Below, one piece after another: positions 14,501 through 23,882 of a DNA stretch of 64,000 nucleotides. The DNA lies in the NCBI GenBank assembly GCA_958510825.1, contig OY294046.1:11076847-11140846 (forward strand), in the 5' to 3' direction. The notes beneath the pieces are model-generated. The model ran no database searches and was not told where the DNA came from. It was given only the letters and a program-made list of their open reading frames with translations. The DNA comes from Brachypterus glaber. Lineage: Eukaryota; Arthropoda; Insecta; Coleoptera; Kateretidae. How positions within the stretch are numbered: position 1 is the stretch's first letter; each line of letters opens with the position of its first letter. The position numbers and the translations under genes were made by a program.

Positions 14501-17500
14501 CTTTAACACTTTCAGTACCGGCCATATTTCCGGCGTGAACGTCGGAGCCCGGGTACGTAAACTGTATTTTTGGTCGTGACGGCCCTGGAACGTTTGACGC
14601 CGTAGCAACACCGTAAAACACGGAACTCCAAAACCAAGGCTAGCCGGCTAACAGGTCGGAGCGAACGCAGCATCTAACTACAACCGCCGACGCACGACTA
14701 AACTGTTCTAGTTAGGTATACTGGAGACACACATCGTGTGACATCGGCATCGGCACTGAACGTGTTAAGTAGCAAGACTTGCTTGATTATTACTTGTCAC
14801 AAGTTCTTATTTAATAAAAAATAACGCTTTCCATGAATATAGGGAAAAGGTTATTACATTTTTGTTCAATTTTTACATTATTATGGTCTGTTTTATGAAG
14901 CAAGAGAGTAAACTAAAAATCGCACAGTGTATATTTTCAAATCAGATTCGAATATTGGATGTGCGAATATACCGCGTAGTTTATTTTATAAAACATAACT
15001 ATATTCTATACACAAACATATACTATTCAAACCTGTTATTTTTAATTTACTCTCTTGCTAGTCCTAGAGATAAAACTTGTAATAGGAAAAAGAAAATCCA
15101 GAAAACTCTCTGTTCTACAGGTATTTCGGTTTTCCAGACCGCTGAGGTCCAGCATCTGTACTGTTCTTACATTGCATCAAGGCAATCTTTACACACTGCC
15201 TTAATTGTATGCATGTCTACATAATAATTTTGAAAAATATTAACAGGGCTCCCACCGAAATTTTTCAGATTATTTTTATGATTTTATGACAATTTTAGGT
15301 ATTTTATGACAATTTTTATGAAAAAATATTTGGACAAAAAAGCGGAAATCTTCCATTTAACATCCTTATTCTACAGCACTCTATCTCTAGCCAGGGCCGG
15401 AACGAGCCAGTCGAATCCCGGGGAAACTTAGAATTTTATGGTGTATTTTAATTTTAAAACAGTGTTGCAATTCAACGTTTCATAAAAATGCAAGAAAGCT
15501 CTAGCACCTCAGGCGATATATTTTTTATTTAACGTTAAGTTTTACAAACTTGAAAAGTGAAGACGAAAAAAAAATGGTCGTCAGCCCTCCACCAACTAAG
15601 TTAGCGCCGCAGGCGACATTTTATACGAATTCTGTTAATTGACGTTACTTTAATACTGTAAAAAAAATTAAAAGCCCTAGTGCCAAGGCGAACTTAAAGG
15701 TCTATGGTCCACTTAGAAAGATCCCGCATCAAATAAAGTATAAACAAAAATAAACTGTCGACGTCGGAACTCCTCGAACCCGGGTCCCGGGAAAGCTTCC
15801 CGCTAAATTCGGACTCGCCTCTAACATCCCTTTCCTTAGATATAGCCCTTTTAAAAATAGGTTGTTTGCCCATTTGCCCCATCCCGATTTTTACCAAAAA
15901 TAAACCAACCGAGAACTTCTGGAAGGAAAGGTATATACCAAATTTACCTCAAAGCCTTTTGGGTTATCGTGCCCACAAGAATTACCGGACAGACACCCCG
16001 AGGAGTGGTGGTTTTGAACCAGAAACGGTTTCAACGACCTCGAAAGCCCCTATATGCCAATTTTTACGATATAGGCCGGACCTTGCACGTATTTTTTATT
16101 TTCTTGCTAGAGAATAAAATGTTATACTTAATAGATAACTTGGTAAAATTTATTTTCAAAAAAAAAAACAAATTAATTTACGGAAATCTACGTTTCAACT
16201 CATTTCGTTTAAGGGATCTTCTACCTTCTACATCCAAACCAAACTAAACTTCAGAAAAAAGAAAACTTCTCCCCCAGGTCGCTCTAAAGTATAAAGTATG
16301 GGTATTAAAATTTTATGACTTTTATGATAGTAATTTTATTTTATGACGATTTTAGGATAAAATGAACCATTTTATGACATTTTATGATTTTATGACAAGT
16401 GGGAGGCCTGTATTAATAAAGATTAAAAATAAAGTTTCTCTTAAAATACAAACCTTCTAAAATGAACCTTCCATTGACCTCCCTCGATCTAATCTCACCA
16501 CTTTTTCCTTCAAAATAATTATTGTACACTTTTATCTTCGATTCAAGTGCGGATCTAGGCAACACGGGCCCTAATTTGGGAGACTCCTTCTGCATCCCAA
16601 AACTCTTGTGAGACTCCACTCTGGTGCCGTGGCCGAACAGTTGGGGCCCAAACAGGGCCCCATAGCATGGCACGTGACAGTATGGGACACCCTTGTGTTC
16701 AGCGTGTTGGCCAGGGTTGAGCCTTTTTCCGCACTCCTCGCAGCGTAAGCATTCTGGGTGCCAGTTGTAGCCCAACGACTGCTTCCTTTCAGCTAAAAAA
16801 AAAGTTATTGATGGTTAAGACATTATTGGAGGCCAATTCTGCATAAATAAATATGCTAAATGGCGCTAGGAGTCTTATAGTGCCATTTGGCAAACTATTT
16901 TCATCGGAAATAGTAACAAAAATTACTTCTTTGTTTTTTAAAATGCAGATGGCGTCTTTTGATCCAGCACTCCTCATATGTAGGTCTTACGTTTTCGAAA
17001 GAAATTAGTTACGAAATAATTTAATACTTAATTATTTTTTTTTTAATAGTATTTAAAACGAAAGTTAAACACGCTGTACCTCAAAATCAAAAGCCAGTAG
17101 AAAACTTTTGTTTTGGCGCATTTATAGCCTATTGGGCGAGGGGTTTATTTATTGAAAAAAAGTGTACAAGGATTGTGAGAATCAAAGGATTGTGGAAGAT
17201 TGTCAAAAAGATGGTACAAAATTTTAAAGAACATCGTTAAAGATTGTGGAAAGATTTCAGATGATTGTGGAAGATTGTAGATGATTGTGGAGGATTGTAG
17301 AGGATTGTGGAAGAAGGAACTGTCAAGGATTGTAGAAGAATGTTGGATAGGTGTACAAGGATTGTCCAATAAATAAACCCTTCGCTTTTGGGTGACATAA
17401 TATTTATTTTAATAGATTGATCTGTCTTGGCTGGGACACCCGGTATATAATTATTAAAGAGTCATAAATCTTACATTTCTTTGGAGATATAAAGCAACTT

Positions 17501-20500
17501 CCTTTGAAATGTCAACCACATCACACAGTGGTGTACTTGATAAGTCCGGAAACCGCAACATTTTTACATGAAGATCAAATTTTTGTAATTTAAATAGCTT
17601 AAAACAGTTGAACATTTCTAGTTTGAATATTATAATATGCTGTTTTTTTCATTTTATTTGAGGAATGTTAACTAAGCACGGTGTGGTTTTGTTAATTTAG
17701 ATCAAACGTTCTGCCACCTCTGATTTTTTTTCATATAATGATTCAGGTACATCCCCTAAGTATTTTAGGATCAAAACGAAAATATTCGTTAGGGTGCTTT
17801 TGAGAAAATGGATTTTCATTTGTTTTTAAATTTTTGTCAGTGTATGTTTAATTTTTATCACGGATATCGAAAGAGTTTATTTTTTTAATAATTTTACAAC
17901 ATTTTGTAAAATTATAATTATATCTTTTTTTTTTAATTTGTATTTATTTGTTTTTAAGAAATTCAAAATTAAAGTTGACAAATCGCATTTTTTAATCGTC
18001 TGCCATTCTAATCTATGAACATATTTCAAAAATGACCTCAACACAATCTGCAAATACCTAATATTATTTTAATAAAAAATGGCTCTAACTTAGTTTTTAC
18101 ATTGTAGATCAAGCAAGGTAGGCTTTTAAAAAATTTAAATCAAAAATCAAGCACCCCATTTTTTTATTGATTGATTTTGTAGTATAGAGCCTTCTAAGTA
18201 AAACAAGACCAAAATTAAAATAATAGTTAGAGCAGTTTTTGAGAAAATCGATTTTCATTAAGGAAATCGAAAGAATTACTCTTTCTTAGCAAACTTACTT
18301 AATCTATATTTTTTTAATTTTCATTTGTTTTCGAGATATTTTAAACCAAAGTAGGCAAATCGTCTTCTTCTAGTCAAGCCTGCCAACCTGAGAAAATATT
18401 TTAAAATTTTAAAATAATTAAAAAAATTCTTGATGTATTATGAAGATGTTTTATTTAAAAGTAGACGTAAAATGGGTCTAAGTGCCAAAAACATAATATT
18501 TATAGCAATTTAAATAAAATAAAATAAGTTGGCTTTAGTATTATTATTATTATTATAACGGCAGGCTTGATTAAAAGAAGACGAGTTGAATATTTTGGTT
18601 TAAAATATCTCGAAAACAAATGAAAATTAAAAAAATGTATTTAGTAAAGAAAGAGTAATTCTTTCGATTTCCTCAATAAAAATTAATTATACTACAAAAT
18701 CCATCAATAAAAAAATACCACCAATATAATTTTTTTTACGACAACCACCCCTCTCAGTGAAATTAGAAAAAATTTATTATCAGATTCGTCGACCCCAAAA
18801 ACCCCATATATACCAATTTTGCCGAAAATATTGAAAATATTTAAAAATATTTGATCCCTGGAGAATTTTTTTATAAAAAAAATGTTTTTTTCCCCATTTA
18901 CCCCCCTTGTCGCACACCAATGTACACAAAAAAAAATCCCGAGCGAGAACTTTAGGTAATATGTATTCAAAATTTCAAGTATGTAGCTCAAAGTGTTCTA
19001 AATTTATCGTGCACACAAAATTTCCCGGACAGAACGACCGAGAAATTGATTTATATCGACATAAAACGTCATAAAACGCAAAAATACGCAAAAAATTTTT
19101 TCAAAATTTTTGCACAAATACAAGGCTTTCCCAGAATTTTGAAAATTTTCAAAATGGGAAAACGATACTTATTTGAAAAATTGCATTGTTTGACTTGCAA
19201 TTTTTGTAAAACATAATTGTTCATAAAGTGCCAATAATCACACACATCCTAATAACACCGGCGTTCCTCAATTTAGGCAGCTTTTTATGACGGGACACAA
19301 TAAATTAATACATACACAGGGTGTCTTTTTAAATAGCATCCATTATTGTATTTTTATGGTTTATAGAATCGCTTTATCTCAGGAAATATTTCATTTTGGA
19401 ATCTGAAAGTTGGCATACGAGCAGATTTCATTAGTCCAGGTATAATTATTTTTTTTAGATTTTTTTCTGAGGAAAAAACAAAAATTATATTTTTTAATAT
19501 CCCTATCAAGTTGGGTATCATAATATGAAATGTTTTTTACTTGGAGGCGTGAGTTCAATTCTCACTAGCGCCAATTTGCCTTTTAAGGTTAATTAATAAT
19601 TGAAATTTGGCAAAGGTGATAAGTGAAATGGACACTACCTATAAACTGGTTCAAAAGTCAGTATAAGCCAGTGGCTCCCTCTACTACTAGCCCACAAAAG
19701 TCCTGGACTTAGGGGAAGCCTAATTAAGTAGAATAGTATGAGGTTAAACAAACATGTAACATGTATTCAAAGTGAGTAAATTATTAGGTACATTTCTACA
19801 TTTCTCAAAAATTTATATGAAAAAAATAAAAAATTAGGTTGACTACAATAATTTTCTATAACAAATATCATGTATTTTTGAGCTATGACTAGATCTTCTG
19901 GAGATATATCTCCAAAAAACAGACACAAAAAATAAAAAAAAATCAAAAAACTAGGAAACCTCAATGCACAAGTGACCAAATTTTTAAAATTTAATAATGA
20001 GTGGCAAAAATAGTATGAATACAGGAATCTGTAGGACCCTGAATTAATTTTGGCACTTGTCAAAGTTACAGAAATTCCAATGGAACACATTAAAGCATTT
20101 AAAAATGTTTTTCTATTTTGCGACTCTTATAAGCTCATAATCACACGCATTTTGCGTGTTCTTAAAGGCCCATAAGAGGTCTCTACTTTTTTTTCTGTTG
20201 GGTTGGCAACATACAAAAGCCTATCTCTTGACGTTTTGCGTGCAAATGTCAATGTCGATTTAAAGTTAAATTTTTTACAAAATGTTGTGTTTGGGTTATT
20301 TTTTACCGTGTTCAAATTCTGGACTGGTTAATTGCAGTGAAAAAAGAAGAGAAATATATCAAAATATCATTTGTTCTTAGAATTTTAAACATGGTGTTAA
20401 CTGTAATGCCAATCCAAAACAAAAATCCCTAAATCAGTCATCAATTTAAATGTAAGTTTTTTTAAATTTTAGAGCAAAATAGAAAAAATTGTATAAAGCA

Positions 20501-21964
20501 CTCGTTTCATAACACGTTTTTAGAGCACTAGTACTTTAGAAAACTCGCCGCAAGCGGCTCGTTTTCTAAACTAGTACACGTGCGCTAAAAACGTATGTTA
20601 TGAAACTAGTACTTTAATATACTATTGTTATAACTGAGTGTTCCAAATGTTTTATTTACAGACCACTTTTTTGGTTTGTGGTTTTATTATAACTGGACCA
20701 AAATATGCATTAAGGGTCTAAAAATAGTTATTTATGGTACTAGTGGGTAAAGTAAGATATTGCCCATGAGAAAATTAACCTGGGAGGCGTTAGCCAAGCA
20801 GGCTAATTTTCAAGAGGGCAATATCGGTTTACCCATGAGTGCCATACAAGGTTTTATCCAATAAATAGCTTAGGAATTCATATTTTTATTAAAAATTTTA
20901 ATGACATTTAAAAGGAAATAATTTGACAGTGACAGTGGGTAAAATAAATAATAATCCACTCAATAAAGTAAAAGCCACGCGGGGGTTATTATTGAGTTTA
21001 TCTATTTAAAATAAAGCTGGTAATAGTCTTATTATTGGTATGTATTGGATAAATGTGTTTTTCTACTAACCAAATTAAGTGCTAGCTTACATATTATCTA
21101 CCATTGTTAAGGCTTGTTTATGTTGACAACCAATAAAAACAGTGAACCCATTTATTATTGACCATTTAAAAGCATTGTTTATTGAAAACGGTTAATAATG
21201 AAAAAAAATAAGACAACTGCTAACTTTTTTTCAATTTACTTGTCAAACTGACAGCTATGTCAAAATAGTTTTTAAACTACATTAGTAACTAATTTTTGGA
21301 GTTACTACCTTTAGGTAGTAGAAAAAATGGTATATGCACCACGTATGCAAACTGTCTTAAGTGTTCTTGACTGATGTTTTGCCTCGACTCTGTCTCAGCA
21401 AAAAAACTTCAGTCTGGAATACTAAAGACTTAGTTTGCATACTAAGTGCATAATATACTAATTCTGATATGTAATAACTTATAGCACACTCCTCATTATA
21501 ACCACCAGGTGGTATAACCGAGTTCTACTGTATATCGCATTGACACACTTTAGAGGAAAGCTCTCCCTTCTGTCCTTAAAAATCACATTACTATACCCGT
21601 GCGAATAACGGGTCTCACGGCTAGTATTTAACAAAAATATACAATTTTTAATCTTATTTAGTTCAAATTTAAAATCAAAGGTGCCTATAAATAAAAAGTA
21701 GGCAAGTATGTATATTTAACAGGTAAAATTGTTTATATTAAAAAGTATTTATAGGTTATGTAGTCATTTAGTTGTTAAAAGCCTACAACGCAATCACAGT
21801 TTATTATGTTTTTAATAAGGATGCTAATTAACTAGTTAAAGAGAAAAAAACAAAACATATACGAGTACAAAGTTGACTGGATTTTACTGGAATGAAAAAG
21901 GAAGGATGTGACATTTGTACTTACCAAAATACACCGGTTTTTGACATTTATGACACTTCCACAT
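1420..21964 (-). CDS. Rassf: Rassf, LIM-domain Ras-association family protein (5' six coding exons, 3' end off-window)
   Basis: Six minus-strand coding exons join in frame (21964..21925, 16792..16454, 13348..13124, 10013..9743, 5380..5201, 1568..1420) to give 401 residues. The N-terminus is a complete LIM zinc domain: Cys4, Cys7, His25, Cys28, Cys31, Cys34, Cys52, Cys56. It is followed by a segment reading [18 protein letters not shown], which I recognise from insect Rassf. The rest is Ser/Thr/Asp-rich and probably disordered, with one helical stretch ([18 protein letters not shown]). In Drosophila, Rassf has an N-terminal LIM plus C-terminal RA and SARAH domains and antagonises the Hippo kinase. 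Those C-terminal domains are not in this window, and exon 6 ends in an open donor, so the gene continues to the left. Introns of 3-5 kb are full of repeats. It is transcribed divergently from the PKD2-like gene. Orthology is inferred from the LIM block only. Confidence 0.88.
1592..3135 (-). mobile_element. 5'-truncated non-LTR retrotransposon, reverse transcriptase tail
   Basis: A minus-strand frame (3101..1815, about 428 residues) has reverse-transcriptase landmarks in order: [49 protein letters not shown], the catalytic YADD box, and a [15 protein letters not shown] block. An RPISLL motif sits just upstream of 3101 in another frame, so there is a one-base frameshift and then the 5' truncation. 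The endonuclease half is absent. The 3' end on the minus strand runs into a short (ATCT)n tail at 1592-1622 rather than poly(A). This suits CR1/L2/Jockey-type elements; the exact clade is not resolved. It lies in Rassf intron 5 in the same orientation as the gene. Confidence 0.88.
3165..3440. repeat. Partial copy of the 'acagggtgatca' foldback family
   Basis: It starts 'acagggtgatcaataac', then carries a 'gccctaagggagctacag' block and a 'tttaattaataactc' block. Both ends of the element at 44618-45311 show the same order. Only one arm is present here. Confidence 0.6.
3975..4345. repeat. Imperfect tandem repeat, about 85-100 bp units
   Basis: Three and a half units share 'gattggtg(a/g)aacatat', 'gtttaataatacatacgaa' and 'gatatacaaatatatcat'. 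Overlapping frames in both strands here are translations of this repeat and not genes. It lies in Rassf intron 5. Confidence 0.8.
5106..5147. repeat. Short perfect hairpin
   Basis: The arms 'cagtcac..gtgcggaaa' and 'ttttccgcatgtgactg' pair around a 7-base loop just downstream of Rassf exon 5 on the gene's strand. It is one of many small hairpins in the window. Confidence 0.6.
5201..5380 (-). CDS. Rassf: Rassf exon 5
   Basis: 180 nt, phase 2 in and out, acceptor TTATTTTAG and donor GTAAAA. It encodes a low-complexity acidic Ser/Thr linker ([17 protein letters not shown]) and ends [13 protein letters not shown]. The frame joins exon 4 (AG plus T gives Ser) and exon 6 (AG plus G gives Arg). No domain is recognised. 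Confidence 0.8.
5565..5745. repeat. Repeat shared with 61.3-61.4 kb, opposite orientation
   Basis: The block from 'aaatatttttctacgactg' through 'tctagatacggtatt' to 'catatcaagtgtta' matches the reverse complement of about 61300-61420. It is therefore one arm of a dispersed element family. It sits in Rassf intron 4. Confidence 0.65.
6511..8367. mobile_element. Mutator-like element, non-autonomous, 1.86 kb
   Basis: The two ends are identical inverted repeats over the outermost 41 bases (6511-6551 against 8327-8367), beginning GGCCGTGTGAACCTGG. The flanking nonamer ACTTACTTG is repeated directly at 6502-6510 and 8368-8376. Long perfect termini with a 9-bp target duplication fit Mutator-like transposons. 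A second inner inverted pair (about 6550-6690 against 7690-7850) makes most of the left half a foldback. The right half holds degenerate repeats of 'gggcactaac'. No transposase frame is seen. It lies in Rassf intron 4. Confidence 0.75.
8790..9010. repeat. Diverged copy of the 60.2-60.9 kb repeat
   Basis: The 'tttgcagtcgaagaaaaa' block, followed by 'atatggaatagtcattccgcgct', matches the reverse complement of the units at 60222 and 60698. It contains no credible gene; the short frame here is a repeat translation. Confidence 0.55.
9048..9574. mobile_element. TIR element with ~45-bp imperfect termini
   Basis: The left end 'aagccactttacacggag' and the right end 'ctccgtgtaaagtggtctt' are inverted copies. 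The similarity continues inward through 'gcaagtttg(a/g)tgctat'. Internal copies of the 'aacttgc' motif recur. About 525 bp, non-coding, in Rassf intron 4 close to exon 4. No target duplication could be assigned. Confidence 0.65.
9743..10013 (-). CDS. Rassf: Rassf exon 4
   Basis: 271 nt, phase 1 in, phase 2 out, donor GTAAGT. It begins [20 protein letters not shown], a Ser/Pro-rich likely phosphorylated stretch, followed by a predicted helix [20 protein letters not shown] and a Ser/Thr/Asn-rich tail. Several SP and TP sites are visible. This is the disordered linker between LIM and RA regions. Confidence 0.85.
10151..11749. repeat. Long foldback palindrome, ~700-bp arms
   Basis: Arms 10151-10852 and 11031-11749 are inverted copies (for example 'gtgccgatgtattgaaatc' against 'gatttcaatacatcggcac'), separated by a spacer of about 180 bp. 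Each outer end also carries its own small hairpin, 'acatcggcac...gtgccgatgt'. If transcribed, for instance within the Rassf pre-mRNA, it would fold into a very long double-stranded RNA. The right arm carries a (CAGA)n tract that the left arm has only as a few units. Confidence 0.85.
11518..11594. repeat. (CAGA)n microsatellite
   Basis: About 18 units of cagaca/gaca lie inside the right arm of the long foldback. The matching left-arm position (about 10290-10310) has only 'gtccgtctgtctgtctg', so the tract expanded after the arms formed. Confidence 0.9.
12044..12948. mobile_element. MITE family 'CCCTGGTAGAAA', copy 1
   Basis: About 905 bp with termini CCCTAGTAGAAATT and TTTCTACCAGGG, flanked by TA on both sides. 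Internal sequence is rich in 'aacgtta' palindromes, and three near-identical units of 'ttagatttatatattttataacg' lie near the right end. Other copies are at 23512-23637 (fragment), 40449-41234, 54438-55211 and 62334-63337. No open frame. Confidence 0.8.
13124..13348 (-). CDS. Rassf: Rassf exon 3
   Basis: 225 nt, phase 1 in and phase 1 out, acceptor TTTTCATAG and donor GTAAGA. It encodes residues about 127-201: a short hydrophobic start ([18 protein letters not shown]), then a basic patch ([10 protein letters not shown]) and an acidic Ser-rich stretch ([14 protein letters not shown]). Codon use is clearly GC-richer than the flanking intron, which supports a real exon. No domain is recognised. 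Confidence 0.85.
13395..13490. repeat. Hairpin with GC-rich tip
   Basis: 'ttttttactagtctgtag' pairs with 'ctacagacgagtaaaaaa', and inside it 'cggac' pairs with 'gtccg' around 'gacgcgaagcg'. It begins about 45 bases upstream of Rassf exon 3 on the gene's strand. It has the same layout as hairpins at 20504, 46070, 49135 and 56690. Confidence 0.65.
13500..15243. other. Rassf intron 2, left part: no gene seen
   Basis: Apart from the piggyBac-like MITE at 14507-14764 and a copy of the dispersed 'ggtcggtcggtcgggaact' repeat near 14080, this stretch shows only AT-rich sequence. It has no codon-like composition and no splice-consistent exons. The short frames at 13981-14468 and 14862-15224 were judged to be noise. 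Confidence 0.6.
14507..14764. mobile_element. piggyBac-like MITE with TTAA target duplication
   Basis: A 258-bp insert that is clearly GC-richer than the surrounding intron. It is flanked by TTAA at 14503-14506 and 14765-14768. Its ends are imperfect inverted repeats: CACTTTCAGTACCGG on the left, CACGTTCAGTGCCGA read inward from the right. TTAA duplication with such termini is typical of piggyBac-derived elements. No coding frame. Confidence 0.65.
15244..16410. mobile_element. TIR element 'CAGGGCTCCCAC', 1.17 kb
   Basis: Ends CAGGGCTCCCAC and GTGGGAGGCCTG are inverted repeats, and TATTAA flanks both sides (15238-15243 and 16411-16416). The regions next to the ends repeat 'attttatgac' many times. 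The middle holds a 'ttagcgccgcaggcga' repeat also found near 43100 and 43300. The right end stops about 44 bases short of Rassf exon 2. Confidence 0.7.
16454..16792 (-). CDS. Rassf: Rassf exon 2 (rest of LIM domain)
   Basis: 339 nt, entered at phase 1 after a TTTTTTTTAG acceptor. It starts [20 protein letters not shown], carries His25 to Cys56 of the LIM domain, then the [20 protein letters not shown] segment. It continues to about residue 126 and ends at a GTTTGT donor. This is the most conserved coding block of the gene and the main basis for the name. Confidence 0.9.
17136..17390. mobile_element. MITE with internal 'ggattgtgga' tandem repeats
   Basis: The ends 'cgaggggtttatttattg' and 'caataaataaacccttcg' are inverted repeats. 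Inside, 'gtgtacaaggattg' occurs near both ends in the same orientation, and 'gattgtggaagattgt' variants fill the centre. About 255 bp in Rassf intron 1. The short frame over it is a repeat translation. Confidence 0.7.
18155..18722. repeat. Foldback, ~240-bp arms
   Basis: The left arm ('ttttttattgattgatttt', 'aatcgaaagaattactcttt', 'cgagatattttaaacca', 'caagcctgcc') is matched in reverse order and complement on the right, with 'ggcaggcttg' near 18560. It lies in Rassf intron 1. Confidence 0.75.
19543..19755 (+). mobile_element. tRNA-derived SINE, copy D (truncated head)
   Basis: It starts inside the tRNA-like head at 'ggaggcgtgagttcaattct', which contains the pol III B box. It then runs through the body ('aattgaaatttggcaaagg', 'ctactactagcccaca', 'agtcctggacttagggga') to 'ggttaaacaaac'. 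It matches copies at 26.1, 38.9 and 42.0 kb in inverse orientation. The A-box half of the head is missing. Confidence 0.8.
20504..20605. repeat. ~100-bp hairpin with GC-rich tip
   Basis: 'gtttcataaca' pairs with 'tgttatgaaac', 'actagtactttagaaaac' with 'gttttctaaactagtac', and the apex is 'tcgccgcaagcggct'. It lies in Rassf intron 1 near the 5' end of the gene. The shape resembles a miRNA-like or foldback hairpin; its function is unknown. Confidence 0.7.
20713..21056. repeat. Dispersed repeat with internal hairpins, copy 1
   Basis: It runs from 'aatagttatttatggtacta' through a hairpin ('gaaaattaacctggg...ggctaattttc') to 'aataatccactcaataaag' and 'ttggtatgtattggataa'. A second copy in inverse orientation is at 48646-48940. 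No coding content. Confidence 0.75.
21310..21470. repeat. Hairpin-class repeat
   Basis: 'gtagaaaaaatggtatatgcac' at the left and 'gtgcataatatac' at the right pair, as do 'tatgcaaact' and 'agtttgcata'. The same outline, 'tagtatacgcacc...ggtgcgtaatatacta', appears at 49135 and 57108 with different inner sequence. Confidence 0.55.
21925..21964 (-). CDS. Rassf: Rassf exon 1 (start codon, first zinc knuckle)
   Basis: On the minus strand ATG at 21964 opens [13 protein letters not shown], and the exon ends in one extra base before a GTAAGT donor at 21924. It supplies the first Cys pair of the LIM domain (Cys4, Cys7). The second zinc ligands are in exon 2, so the domain depends on removal of a 5.1-kb intron. 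The start is chosen because the LIM family begins at this Met-Trp-Lys and the frame continues exactly into exon 2. Confidence 0.88.
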
Positions 21965-22977
21965 GTTAAAATTTTGTATTTTAGACGACGAATTTCGTTA
22001 CATTTACACGGAACACAAAATAACGAGGAAAATAAAACATTTGTGTACGAAAAATCACAGACACACTCCTACATACCCATCAGATGATTTCATTGTCAAA
22101 ACTGGTTAAATATTGTACAGATAGGTGGCGACGTTAGGTACAGTTTGTTTTATAAGTTGCCTACGATCAAACAAACATATACTATACAGGGTGACCTCAG
22201 GGTTCGTAGAAAATTGAATACAGATATATTTTCTACGAACCGTCGGGTGACCTCACATAATGGCATCATTAATTTATGTGGGTGACTTTTGTAGTATAAT
22301 CAATTGTTTGGGTATTTTATTTTCCCGTGCCGTACCGGAGTTTGTTTTGGTTTTTTGTTGTTTTTTTTAATGGGGGGCCTTTGGTTAACACAATAACTCG
22401 AAAAGGTTTTGAGCTTTAGGCTTCTTTGGAACATAGGCTCCTTATCCAAAGTCGTTGGCTAAGACTTTTGGTAATCGGGTACGGGGTCAAAGGGGGTACC
22501 TATATTTTTTATTTCGTATTTTTTAAAGATAAAATATTTTTCTTTTTTATTTTTTTTATTAATTTAATTTAATTTTTTTTTAGTATAGAATTTTAAAAAT
22601 ATTTCATTTTTCGAAAAAAAAAAAATAAAAAAAATTGTTTTTCTCTGGGCGAAGTAAGGATCGTTGGCGACCCACTGGTGTTTAACTGAGCTAGTTAAAC
22701 CTCGTTTGAAACCTTATCCAAATTTTTTATTTTTGTTGTTGTTTAAAATGATTTTTTTTTTGTTTTTCAAAAAAATGGTTTTTAGCAATTTTGCTGAATT
22801 TTTTTTCGAAAACCCCAGTTTTCACAAAAAAAAACGCGGTTGATTTGGGAAAATTTTAGCTGTGGTTTACACTTGTATGGGGCCGTCCATAAAAGACGTC
22901 CGCGAAAATTCCGGAATTTCAGACCCCCCCCCCGCTTGTCCGATTTTGTCCGGTTTCCAGACAGGTATGTATATATA

Positions 22978-23107
22978 TACCCTATTGAAAATGACGGGTC
23001 TACGCGGGTATAAATGTTGCATAGACCGGACTTGAGCGGGTGAATTTCATCCGCTCAAGTCCGGTTTATACACCATTTATACCCGCCCAGACCCGTCATT
23101 TTCAGCA
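22978..23107. repeat. 130-bp near-perfect hairpin in the divergent spacer
   Basis: 'gaaaatgacgggtctacgcg' pairs with 'cgcccagacccgtcattttc', 'gggtataaatg' with 'catttatacccg', and 'agaccggacttgagcgg' with 'ccgctcaagtccggttta'. The loop is about 8 bases. It is GC-richer than its surroundings. Confidence 0.8.
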
Positions 23108-23511
23108 GGGTATCGGTGTTTTTCAAAGAAAAAAACGATATTCGATTTTTATCTTTTAAGAATACGAAAGTTTTTAATTTTTATTTATCGATAACTTTTT
23201 TCCCACCTTATTCGTTTAAATGGAATCATTAAAAAAAAAACAAAATAAAAAGAAATAAAAATATGGGTACATTTAAAAGTTTTACAATCTTAAATTAAAA
23301 CCAATGTGAGATATTGTACAAATTTGATAGTATAAAAGTTTTAAAACATTTGAAATTTCACAAAAATGCAATTTTTTTTAATATCAAAGTTTAAGTACCC
23401 AGTTTTATAATTTGGAACTTCACAAAAATATAAAATTATTGCCACAGGCGAAAATTATGAGATTCGGAGATCTATTATGAGTGTAGACAATTTTCCAAGG
23501 GGGCCCGACCC

Positions 23512-23637
23512 CTAACGTTTGTAACTAACGTTACATTCCAACGTTAAAAAGCGGGACGTTGCACATATTTTATAACGTACTTTTATACAGTTTTCTAACA
23601 TTAGAAAAACGTTCTTCTGACGTTAAATTTCTACCAG
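23512..23637. mobile_element. Fragment of the 'CCCTGGTAGAAA' MITE
   Basis: It contains 'aacgttaaaaagcgggac' and ends 'cgttaaatttctaccagg', matching one terminus of the family whose full copies are at 12044 and 54438. It lies 245 bp upstream of the PKD2-like 1 start codon. Confidence 0.7.
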
Positions 23638-23882
23638 GCTATTCTCATTTCGGTGAGTTTTATTCAAGCGTGAAAGCCAACTTCACAGTAGTTCTTCTGA
23701 TGAATTGATTGGCCTAGACCGTGTACACGGAGGTACATAGCTCCGACCATATTAATCGAAATACCAGTCGAAAAAAATTCGCTCGAAACCAAAATAGACC
23801 CCCAGGGTAGGTACCCAGTCCGCCACTGTGCTAAATTTATGTCAAATGATTTGACTCAAATCTAAAGAAAAAATATATAAAA

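Larger units (their letters stand above)
21965..23882. other. Divergent intergenic region between Rassf and PKD2-like 1
   Basis: The two start codons face away from each other across 1.9 kb. Both 5' UTRs and promoters should be here. No convincing TATA or initiator could be assigned. Visible contents are the 'ttcgtagaaaat' hairpin (22201-22247), the long hairpin at 22978-23107, a fragment of the 44.2-kb hAT MITE (23108-23270) and a MITE fragment (23512-23637). Confidence 0.6.

Noticed and set aside
16789..16977. 62-codon minus-strand frame just upstream of Rassf exon 2
   Set aside because: It covers the intron and the acceptor. The LIM domain requires splicing to exon 1 at 21925 instead.
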